Source: Tanypteryx hageni
Lineage: Eukaryota > Arthropoda > Insecta > Odonata > Petaluridae
Assembly: GCA_028673005.1 (NCBI GenBank)
Contig: CM054115.1
Location: forward strand, 106,759,172 to 106,823,171
Length of the DNA: 64,000 bases
Direction of reading: 5' to 3'
Below, piece after piece: positions 36,801 to 49,215 of the stretch. How positions within the stretch are numbered: the first letter of the stretch is position 1; every line of letters begins with the position of its first letter. The notes beneath the pieces were generated by a model. That model ran no database searches. It was not told the DNA's origin and worked only from the letters and a program-made list of their open reading frames with translations. The translations under genes and the position numbers were made by a program.

Positions 36801-39800
36801 GTCAAACAAATTATACTTAAATATGTATATAGCAAACTTGGAAGGCTTTGAGATGTGGACAGACTACCTATGATGATGATGATATAGCAATAAAAAGAAA
36901 CTATTTTTAATATCATTAACATATAGCAAACCTTTAATAGCCCACTAATAAATATTACATCTTGGGTTATCTACTATATTAATAAGCCAAAAGCTACTGT
37001 CTAACACATCCACCTTTGACTGCAAAATGTTGGTGTGGTACAACTATAACTCATTTAGCATGCTTTTGGATAGTGCGTTTTCTCTTTTACACATTTTTCA
37101 AATCAAGGAACTTTTTTGTTTAGTGTGCTAGCAACTTTTACTTTTGCATGCTTTTTTATACCAAAGAACCTTTTTTGGACCTCTCCATTTTTTATGCATC
37201 CCACTTTTTGTGCTCTTTATCTTATCTATCCATATAATCTCCTACACTTTTATAATCAGTGTGAATTATAAAGGTTGTATTCACATAATAGAATATTTTT
37301 AGTAAATTTTTATTCCTATGAAACCTTTGATACTATTTAAATTTTATGATGTGATGCAGTACTGGTGCAGAAGATTGGGCTGCAGTCTAAAAGTGTCATT
37401 GAGTGAGGAAGAAGACAAGAGAAATAGGCCAATTAAATGTACGGCTCGAAGGATCATCCAAGCAGACTTTTAGATAGTATGAGCAAGCATCATCTTGTGT
37501 AAATTGTATGAAAAATTATCCTTCTATGCTGGGCTGTTGCGTGAAAATCTGCCTCCTGAGGCACAAAGAGAAAATGACACATAAGCACAGAACAGCAGCA
37601 ACACTGCTACAATGGTGCTCCTAGAAAAGTGCCGCATGAGGCAGTCACCTCTCAAACTCACCTCACGCGATGGCCTTGCTTATAGGATGTATAAAATGTT
37701 TGTGGAAAATAATGTTAGAAAGATGATGTATGTGTGCCCATTCTGTAGTGTCCCACTATACAAAGGAAAAGACTCCTTGAGTTATCACTCCAGGATGAAT
37801 ATGAATATGTTTCACAAGTACATATATTCCTTGTTTTGCATTATTTACTTTTAGCATGGTCTTCATACTTTGCCAATTTTCGTTCAGCATATAAGATTTT
37901 CCATTTAGTGTGGTTTTACTGAATTTACTAGAATTATTCACATTATAGAATAGCTTCAGCAATATTATTTTCTAAGGAAAACATTTTAAACTTTAATCCC
38001 AAAGTATTTTATCCAAACTGTTTTTATCGAATAAACTCCCACACATTTCCTTAATTCTTTCCCTTTATCTCATTCACTCAATACCCCATAAGGATAAATG
38101 AAAATACCAAAGTATGTATTACGTGAAAATACGTTAAATGATGAAATGTAAATGAAGTAAAAATTAATTAAACCTTTAAACTCCTTTAGTATTATAGTGA
38201 AACTCATGTGTATGATACAAAAATAACCCTTTTCCCATTCATTAATGGAAGAGCAGTTGTAATAAAAGAAATTGATGCAGTTATTAGTTACAATAAATTT
38301 CCACCAAAGTCCCTTGCATAGCTCAAATGCCTGTTTTTCTAAAATCAAATACCGAAAAAAGGTTGTGAATAATAGCAATAAATACGTTGTTTATGGTAAC
38401 AAGTGATCACAATACTCTGTCTACATTATTTGAGTATATTCTCATGTTTTCAGGTTTATTTGATGTTTTATATACAATGGAACTGTAATTTATTTTTTTA
38501 AATGTTGCTACCAAACACAGCATTAGATTTGGAAAAGTAAGATCACCAGTTTGTTAAAATGTTCACAATCAAAATTCTGAAAAATTACCTCAACTGTGAT
38601 AAAAAATTAACATGTAATTCTCTTTAATGCATAAATTACACAGTCAAATGGAGTATCCTCGTTGAAATGCTCGCTGAATGTTTGGGAATTTATATCATTA
38701 TTTCTAAGGGAAAAATTCTTTCAAGTTACGCGCACATCTTCAGGAATTCATCTATTGCACAAGTCGAGGGATAACTGTACTCTTATGAGAAACTGATTTT
38801 TGCTTAGCGTATTTTTATTTAGCTGCTTGTATTTCAGGAACACATCTACAGTGCTAAACAAGGGAAAGATGTACACATAAGTACCAAAAATCTTGGTACA
38901 GAGTACCACAGTAAGATGTTATTTGCTGCACTTGCTGCCATGGCATTTCTCACCCTTGAGAGACAAGGTACGGTCAGGTAACATTGAAAAATGTCCGTTT
39001 CATCCAAATACACAATAAATATTTCTAGCCTCGTACTTATTAAAAATATGCCTAATATTTTGTAGCCAGGTTGGTGTTTCTTTGTTAACCTTCTTAGCCT
39101 CAACACAAACTGCAAGACTAACAATGTTTTTCAAGCCCTCAAACCATCCATTGGATACCTTAAAATCATGGATATTCAATTTCTCTGTCCAAGATTTTGC
39201 CTTTTCAATAAGTAGCGACCCTGTTATGTGTAGGTTTGCCACTCGCACATGTGAAAGATACTAGAACAATTTTCCTTGGTGTTCTTTGTTTTTTGCCATT
39301 GCAATTTCTGGTGGGTAGTCTTGTCCTTACAACTGTGAAAAGCTTCTTCAATTTTCGCACAGTTTTTCAATACTGCGGAAAGCGACCAATTAGGAATCCT
39401 GTATTTGGCAGCCAGCTTACCTTTCGATCCAGATTTCTAGTCTGTCTTGCAACAAAGACATTTTTCGGTTACAGTCAATGATTTATATGCACTACGTACC
39501 GGAGGCATTTAAGGGTAATTCAAAATTATTTTATAAGAAATGATATTTAAAATGAACTTAGTCGAATAATACTTCAACTTAAACCAAGGCACTTAAAATA
39601 ACGAAAAGTCACTTAACACGTAGGATGCTAGAGTATCACCAGTGATCCTCACCCTCACTTTCGTCTTACAATCATTCAATCACATGGAATGACCCTTCTT
39701 CAATGAAAACGCACAAAAAACTGATTTAAGAGGAGTTATGTACACTTTTCATAAGAATATGAAGTAGGAAGGGGTCGCGAAAAAGAAATGAAAGCTGTTC

Positions 39801-42800
39801 TTGGAAATGATCCTCCAAAACAATCCAAAATCAGAATTGAGATACCCATGAACCGATAAGAGAGAAACTACAAGAGATTTTCTGACGAAAGGATTAGTGA
39901 TACAGACAAAAGAAATACTGCCACAAACCCTCGCTAGGATTGAGAGAGCAATTAGCCCTATCTTCACTGCAGACAATACAGTCTCTAACAATACATACTT
40001 TCCCAAGAGTAGAATAATATGAAAGCATGCTGCGAGAGTTCGGAGGTAAATTTTGCCTGAGAAATTTTGTATAGTTTTGCTATTTCTTCCTTTCCTGCTT
40101 GAAAGGAAAAAGATATGCAATAAAAGGATAAAAATCATGGCCCATTCATCGCCTGACCAATGCCCAAAGGAAGAGTAATTTGGCATGGGTAACAACATCA
40201 TAGAGAAGAATGGAGGGGGTGAGAGGCAATGGTTGTTCGCTAAAAATCAACTTTTGGCGCTTTTTAAAATTTTTATGCATCACATTAGACCTGTTGTTTT
40301 GCACTACTCAGCACCAACTCACAGATTAGCTTCCATAACAACCTTATATTTTCTGCAATTATTCTCGTTTTTGTTCAAAATTCTGCAAAAATAATTCAGT
40401 TGAATTAGCCAAAATTTTAGATTTTAAAACTCTTCCACCCAATTCCAAATTAGATGCAACCAATTTATTCACTAGTTTGCCCTCAGGAGAAGCATTATCC
40501 TTCATCAGAAATAATTTAATCAATAATAGAACCAATATGAGCTTAGTGAATAAAATAATCTCTCTAATTAAAACCCGAGTAGCATAAAATTATTTTCAAC
40601 TTAAGAAAATCTTTTTACAGACAAACAGTCTGGCAATGGGATCACTCTTATCCTCGCTACTCATAGAAATTTTTTGGGTGGTTATGAAGTTAAACTATTT
40701 AGTTTTGGCCACCAACTACTTTAGAACATTTTTACTGGTTCAGATATGTTGACGATATTCTTTGACTCTGGACCAGCAGTAGTAGCCAACTTGACATTTT
40801 CTTATCTTTCCTCAATTCTCTAAATCCCTCCTTAAACTTCTCCTTAGAAAAAGAAATTAATGGCCATCTCAATTTTCTAGATTTAAATATCACCATCTCC
40901 AACAATAGGTATAGCTTCTCCATTTTCAAGAAACCTACATATACTGACCAAGTCATTCATAATTCCTCAGCTTACTCTATTCCCCACAAACATGCAGCTT
41001 TCCACTAAATGACCCACCACCTTCTAAATATCTCCCTTTACCCACCATTGGTCGTGCTGTATTTTGTGACACTGCCGGTGAGTAGGGCGGGCTGAAAATC
41101 CAGTTTTATAAGCTATTGTCTTGCTATTGCGTCAAAAGCTGTGGTTCAGCATACTCAGTGATGGAGTGAAATGCGGAAACCATGGCACAATATCCTGAGT
41201 CTGCAAAACCACCTCAAAGTTTTCAATTTTTTAAAGTAAATTGTAAGGTTTTGGAGCATGATAAATTTTACTGATCTCTCAGCCACCGTGATGTCTTAAT
41301 GTTGAAAATGGTTCTTATGGCACATATCATCATGTAAGTACCTGTTGGGGGCAAGTCAGGCCCAGAGGAAAGGGATGGGGTGGGGTGAGAGGGTAGAATG
41401 GTGAGTATTTTCACACAACATAACATGTGTCTCATCAGAGTTGAGAATTATGCATACACGCTGGTGTGGGCTTCAGCTATCATAGCAGAATGCTAGCGAT
41501 GATATGGGGAGCCTCCGTCTGAGTATTCCCCTTTGCTTCCCCCCCTCCCCCCACCCATCTAGTCATCTGCAAGTCGCGCAGTTGTGCAAGCAAGAACCTG
41601 TCGCCACTCGCTGACCGGTTGCATTGTTATGGTCTCTCGCGTCAGTGTTTTATGATCTGTGCATGGCACGGTCATCCTGCAAGTCTGCCAAAATGCCTCT
41701 GATGAAGAGTCAGACAATTGCATCGGTGTACGAGGTGAATGTAGCCCCGGAGGAGCTGCGAGAAACCAAGCTACCAATGCGTTTGAGCGTAGTGCGGTAC
41801 TTTAATCTAGTCCTCACCCAAAGGAAAATAGAGCTGCATGGCAAGAACAGCTGTTTCTGATATAGTGGTAGAAAGAGTGAAAGCCATCTGGAGGAGTTCC
41901 ACACCCACGGTTTCAGACTTGCGAGTTAAACAACTTGCCCAAAACCTGAACAAGACTTACCTAACTCACAAAAAGAATTCTCCTGCCTTCTAGAAACAGA
42001 TAGAAACTTACCTTGAGTTAGCAAACAAACGTTTTGACATTGCCTCATGCAAGTGTGCTCAGATTACTTAAAGTGTAAGTGCAAGGAAAAGGTACCAGAG
42101 GTTGAGAGGGAGTTTTTACATGACCAAAGAACAATGAGGGAAATGTTCATTGAAGGTGTTGATTCTAAAAAACAATCAAAAGATGAGCTGAGAGAAAGGA
42201 ATTGGATCAAGCTAGCCTAGAGAAGAGTAGGAAACATGATGATACAACATCCTGGGTATCCGACCCTACAACTTCAGCAGGACCTGATTCTATTCAAATT
42301 AAGGAAGACATTTATGACTTACCTGATGATGACGATACTGATGAAAAGTACGAAGCTGATAATGAAGATAGTTTCATGGGAAACTAACCAAGCGCTGTGA
42401 AGTTCTCAACCCTGATGAGACACGTTATGTTGTGCAAAAATACTCACCATTCTACCTTCGCCCCACCCCCTTCCTCTGGGCCTGACTTGCCCCAATCGGG
42501 TACTTACATGATCGTACGTGTCATAAGAACAATTTTAAACACTTAGTTAGACATCACGGCGGCTGAGAGATCAGTAAAATTTAGCATGTTCCAAAACCTT
42601 ACAATTTTCTTAAAAAAATTGAAAACTTTGAGGTGGTTTCGCAGACTCAGGATATTGTGCCATGGTTTCCGGATTTCACTCCATAACTGAGTATGCTGAA
42701 CCACAGCTTTTGACGCCATAGCAAGACGATAGCTTATAAAACCGGATTTTCGGCCCACCCTACTGGTGAGGGCTGCACCCACCAAGATGATTGTTTCTTT

Positions 42801-45800
42801 CTTGCGGTAAAAATAATTATTTGTTATATCATTTAAGCCTTATCTTCCACATCACAATTTCATATCCTTAATAAATGTATAAGTAAAAATATAAATAAAA
42901 AGCTTTAATAAATAAATTTTTCATAAAGATTTTATTAATTTTTAATGATAATATAAAATACTTGAATGCGCAATTCTCAAAAATAAAATACTAGAAAAAT
43001 GTGGAAATTGCTATAAAAGTAAAATATAGCTAAAAATTTAATTATACAATTTTAACATGGTGAAAAGAGTGGTACATAACAAATGTAACACTCGACAGCG
43101 GGTGAATCAGGACTATCCTCTCAATCGTATGCATCCATATTTTTGCTATCCATAATCAAACAAGATGATCCAAACAGAACTTATGATGCCTACTTTCATT
43201 CTTAAATTAAATGTGGTGCAGCAATTACTTATATTGGCTTTAAAATCTCTGCGGATGAATTGCTCTTTGTGTTCCCAAATTTTATAATTTAGCGTTATAA
43301 AATATTACAAATACATTTGAATGGAAAACTAAATTAATCACTCGTATTTATGTGGCAAAAATAACGTATGTATTATACTAGAGTCTAGATTAATTTAGTA
43401 TAGTCTAGTAACTAGACTATACAGAATCCGAGTCCAACAATAGTCATTGCTATGGCAACTCTCGTAATGAGTAATAAAAATGGCAAAAACGACAGTATTT
43501 ATGCAAAATTCAAAAAAAAAAGATCGATAAGCAAAATTCTACAATGAAAATTAGAATCTCCATTCCTTTTCTTCAAGGATGGTAAAAATCCCACTCTGAT
43601 ACTACAATTCTAAGATATTTATTATTTTTATTTTGCTCTCACACCATAAGTCTATCGGGGAAGCAGAAAGTAGCAGGTTACAATTTCTAACCTGCTGCAG
43701 TATGCATGCGCATTCCCACAACCATGGTATATACCTATATGTGTATGTATAGTATAGGTGTTCTGCCAATTTTTTCTCCATTCTAAAGCGTTTCCTCCAC
43801 TCAAAAAAATTTGAAAAACACTGCTCTAGGGCCTCACACAGGGAATCAGACAGACAGACAGATGGCAAGACGAAAACAGTTTTTGTACTCGGGGACATAT
43901 AACACGTTTATTTCCATCAAAATCTGCCTAATTTTTTTGCTATTCAATACTTTCTCTAAATACTACATACATATATGAGAAAGTAACAAGATGATCCAAA
44001 CAGAACTAATGATGACTACTTTCCACATAATTATTTTAAATTAAACGATTGTAAAGTCATTACTTTTTAGAATCAGATGTTCCTCTATACTTTTAGTGAA
44101 TTTTCACATAATTGAGTGGTGCAGCAAATACTTATATTGGCTATGATAGCTTTAAATCACCATGGATTAGTTGCTCATTGTGTTCCCAAATTTCATAATT
44201 TAGCATTACAAAAGATTACAAATACATTCGAATGGATAACTAAATTGATCTTGTGTATTTGTGTGGAAAAAATAACGAGTGTATGAACTAAACTATCCTG
44301 AATCAGAGTCCAACAATAGTCGTTGCAATAGCAACACTTGTAATGAGTAATAAAAACTGCAAAAACGCCAGTATTTACACAAAATTCAAAGAAATACGAT
44401 CAAAAAGCAAACTTCTACAATAAAAATTAGAATTTCCATTCCTTTCCTCAGAGAATAGTACAAATGCCGCTCCGATATTACAATTCTAAGATATTTTAAT
44501 GTGTAAGAGAAAATTACCCTGCACGATGGTTTTCAGATTTCCCATGTAAATCAAATGGGAAGAATAGTTATGGGAATCGAACCCAGAACCACAACAAAAA
44601 CTATCCTCAGGAGCTAGAGCCCAGTAGTAAGAGATTTCCACCAAGTGTCATGAAAATTGGTCTATTGGTTCAAAAGTTAAGAGGGAGCAGACAAACAGAC
44701 AGCCGAAACTATTTCCATTCTGGAAAGTAGGCTAAAAATATCTGTGAAACATGTGATGTAAATTCAAATACTTTCAGGAAGGTATATTGATCCTGAAAGT
44801 CATAACTTGTATAGGAAAAAAAATGAAAGCATGTTTATTCTTGGGATGAGGGATTCACACACCACGTGACCAACGACAGATTAATAAAACATCCTTTGAT
44901 ATAGAACTTAACACTAAAAAACAAATATGAAGTGACAAAAATGATTGATGATTGAAGCTACATAGAGAGCATATTTAAAGAAACTCAACGTTTCACCTGC
45001 GTTGCAGCAAACTTTATCAGGAAAGAAGAAGCTTCACCCAAAAGCACCATCAATCGTCAATGATCTCCAAGAAATTCTACAATCAAAGTAACAAACAATG
45101 GTTACAATAATTGAATAATAGAACATTTACTAAATAGAAAACTCTGCAAACTGGCCTCCCTTCCTATACTATCAATTTCCCCAAACCCCCTTTATAAATT
45201 GTCAAGGTGGTGTAAACTGTCCTTTTTAGGTAATTTATCCTATAAACCAGTGCTTCCTAGCCATTTTCATTCCACAGCACACTGTTTCCTCCTTATCCCA
45301 AAATTCTGTGGCACTCCAGCCATGTCTGATGGCACATCACTGTGCAGCAGCACACCAGTTGCAAACCACTGCTATAAACTACCTAATCTCCTCCTCAAAA
45401 ACAACCTCAAGGCAACTTTCTACACTCCTTCCAACCTCATGAAATTACTCTGCAGTTCTAAAGACAACATTAGAAATACAGTCAAACCCCGATTCAGTGC
45501 CAACCTTTGTCTATCACTGACATCGACATTAAAGTGGGGATGGTGGTAAATTGAAGTAAGAAGAAAAGTTATAATATTTAACACTTTAGCATACCCCTTC
45601 AAACTCTTGACGTACTTCTAGAGATATGCATGCCCCCAGTTGGAAACCTCTCCCCTACAACAAATGGAGATTATTCTGAGTGCTTCCCAGAAAGACTATA
45701 AATGAGCATGTTCCCCACTCATTCCCCAGTGCTGGCTATCCCCAACCCTTTCCTTCATCTACAAACCCTCACCGGCATCCCCTATCAACGCCCCCCACCT

Positions 45801-48800
45801 AACCCACTCCTTCCTCCTCTGAAGGCTATCAATACTTTGAAGCTCCTGCCCCATCCTTCCCACTCCACCTTTAACTCCTCCAACCTTCCCTCTTCCCCTC
45901 CTATGCTTCTCTATGTATTGTTTCTGTAATCATATTTCTTCACCTTAAAATGATGTATCACACTGAAACTCAGATTGTGCTGAAATATAAAGCAGTGGTT
46001 CACCATGAACTTTTAAAATTCTTGATGTTTGAAGATGATTATGAGAAAGATTTTGCAGGGTTTCATGTATCCCATGAACAACAGCTGCGAGATGTTTAGA
46101 TCAAGTATGCAAAACGTATCAACAACTTGGCAATTAAGAAAATACGTACCAGAAATCTGGAAAGGTGGATGAAGTTCGACAAAGATGCACCAGTCATGCA
46201 TCAACTTATTATAAAAATGTTGAAAACTATCAACAATGATAAAGAGAAAAGTTATGACGATGGTAAAATTATTGCAAAGAAAACATCTGTTGATAGGTGA
46301 ATTGGTCGAATTATAAAATGTAATTACTTACAGCTTTCTTCTTTCTCCCATTGACGCATCTATACTGATTTGACTATGCATACTAGAGAGCATAATCACA
46401 TTTTTTTCCTTCTTAGGAACATATGACATGAGTCATATTTTTCCTAAATGCAAAAATGCTGCTGAACTCTTCTCTGTTCTTCACATACACAATATCCGCT
46501 TGCAAATCCCTCTTATTTTTCCTCACACTTGTGATCAAGGTCATTTTCTATTCAAGCAAGTCCTATACAAGGGGCACACTTAGGATCCAATTGTCTGCAG
46601 TGACATTCCTCCGTCCCCAATATTGGACCGACAAGCCATTTTATGACCTCTCTAGGGCTGCTGTCTAACCTATATGGTCCTTCAGGCTGAACCCCAACAT
46701 ATACCTCCAGATTTATTTATTATTTATTATTATTTTATTAGGAACACGGAAATTAACTTGAGCAAGTAACTCAGGACAGTCAGTAACAGAGTTTAGTATA
46801 TTGTATATAAAAGAAAGATCAGACTTAGTTCGATGAACAGAGGGATAATCCAAAGAAAGGGAAGATAAGATCTTACTATTAGAGAGTTGGCGAAAGGAGG
46901 GCACACGGGATTTAACAATTCTCAGAAAAAAATTAATGACACAATCCAAAGAGGCAAGGTTGGAAACAGAAGACATTGACCAAATAGGAGAACAGTAGTT
47001 AACCACAGGTAAAATAAAAGAAAAATACAATCTAAGAGCCAGTGGATCAGTAATGTCCGTAAAACGATATAATATTCCCAGGAGAGACATTGCTTTATTT
47101 TTTATTTTCAAAATATGATCAGAGAAGCCAAGTTTAGTATCAAAGACTACGCCGAGGTCTTTCTGTTTGGACACTCTAACCAATGGAACAACATTTAGTG
47201 TATAATTAAAATTTATAACATTTTTAAGAAAAGAGATGGACATTACATTAGATTTATTTGAATTTAATTTAAGTTTCCAGAAATCACACCAATTAACTAA
47301 CATATAATAGACACTTGAATCCACAAGAGCAAAAATTTTAATCCCATACTTGGCAAATACTGGCGGAAGGAATATCTACCTCGAAAAGGAACCAGCTGTT
47401 CATCCACCATAGCAAACCCACCTAGAGTGTAGAACTCTTGAAACTTTCAAACAAACATTTTGAAAATCTCTCATATTGCTGCCAACTTATCGGTTTTTCT
47501 CCTATTGACTCTATCATTTATATTATCAAATCGTAGACATTGCATTAAAAATTTAAACCTTTGATAATTCATAGATGCACAAAATATTTCTACACCTAAT
47601 CCATCCTTATCCCACAAATCTTTTATATTCTGGCGACCAGATCTATTAGCACCCAAATAAAAGAGTAGCCCAATAAGACATCTTATTTCGAATTCGTCAG
47701 CTGGCTTTGCATCCCTTTCTCGTGAATAATTTTGCACAATTTTACAAATTTGAACATTCACAGTTTACAATAATTTTCAAAATGTTTTCATCAAACATGA
47801 ATTCAAAGCAACCTATGGTGATTTTATTTCTTCCTTATTTCCCTTGAACCCAGATGCTTGAGACAGGATGTTACGCGAGTGTATTCTAACATTACGTCTG
47901 GGTTCAATCGTACTCCAATTTGTTATACTGTCTTTACCTAACAAGAAAATCTCTGCCGTATTAGGTTCAACTTCAATATCAGAATCACTGATATCTTGCT
48001 CACTGGCAGTATCATGCTCTGAGTCATTTACAGATTCTTCGGAAAATTCATCATCTTCTTCAGACAATCCACCCGAAAGCAGAGCAATTGTTTCTATATC
48101 CTTCTTGGAATGTAAGTCACTCATCTATGGATAAATATAAATCAGGGAATATGATTGAATATTATAAATGTATTCAATCAAATGATATACAAAATAAAAA
48201 ATTATATGAGAAAGAAAAAATAAATATTTGCAAACCTTTTCAAATTCAAGTTGATGCCAGAAGATGTTCAATAAATGCTCAAATGCAGAAGTTAACTAAA
48301 CAATACAGAAAATTACAACAAATTTCGTATATATCAGCTAGTAAACTATACGCTAAATTTTGTTCCGATAAAAAATGAAAAAAAAAATGGAAAAAATGAA
48401 AATGTACATTTACTAACCTTATCTAAAATAAGCTGGTGAAATAACAATTAGGTGATGTTCTGAGGACACTAAAAACACAGTTCCACTAAATAAAATAGAA
48501 AACTCAACCAAATTTAGCATATGATAAACACCAAAAGGAAAACTTTGCAATATCAGCACCAAAAAGAAGTGCACAGGCTTGGGAAAAGCATCCGAACACA
48601 GCAGAAAAAACGGCAAAACTAAAGATTTTTTCGGAAAAGGTTGGAAACATCCGGAACTCCAGCTGCTGGAAAGAAGAGGTCATAAAACCCAGTGGGAAAA
48701 TTGTACCATCATAAAATAGAGGGTGGGGTGGCCACAACACCCTGCGCGAGTCACCGCAGGTTAAAAAGATTAATTCTTTCCAATAAATATGATTTAAATG

Positions 48801-49141
48801 TATAACTTAAGCCAGGGCTAGACAAATCCCGGGTGTCAGGCTGCCATGACACCTAAGATTTTCATGCTGGCGCCTAGATATTGTATATGCTTGATGTAGT
48901 TAGATTATGGTCAGAGGCGGATATAGAGCTAGGCGATTGCCTAAGGCCTTGCGCCTGGTCCCTAAAGGCAATCAGGAAAGAAATGCATTGATGGTGATGT
49001 GAGCAGTCACGCTCGAAACATCGTCTAGAAAGCTTTTGCAGATGTATATTTGGAGAATAGCGATGAGTAATTAAAAGAAACAGTTCTGGAGATAGGAAGA
49101 AAGAAACACTGAGCATGTGCAGTCATGCATGGAATGCAGTC

Positions 49142-49215
<74 letters not shown>

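Larger units (their letters stand above)
46290..48760 (-). mobile_element. piggyBac-like element, decayed and split by a LINE
   Basis: The right edge reads inward CCTGCGGTGACTCGCGCAGG next to TTAA (48761-48764), the piggyBac target site. Transposase blocks run from 48124 to about 46290 on the minus strand. The left terminal repeat was not found and is probably lost or replaced near 46280. Confidence 0.75.

Noticed and set aside
39749..40201. 150-codon hydrophobic minus-strand frame
   Set aside because: Composition follows the AT-rich DNA. There is no family, no splice context and it lies between transposon remnants in a BCAS2 intron.
40480..40530. A CTGATGA...AAACTAGTGAATAA sequence on the minus strand resembling a hammerhead
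   Set aside because: It lies inside the Penelope-like RT coding block ([13 protein letters not shown] on the plus strand), lacks the GAAA element, and the cleavage triplet would end in G.
42405..42450. CTGATGAGACACG... near the inner edge of the long inverted repeat
   Set aside because: No GAAA and no second stem in the right place. It is ordinary arm sequence also present in the other arm.
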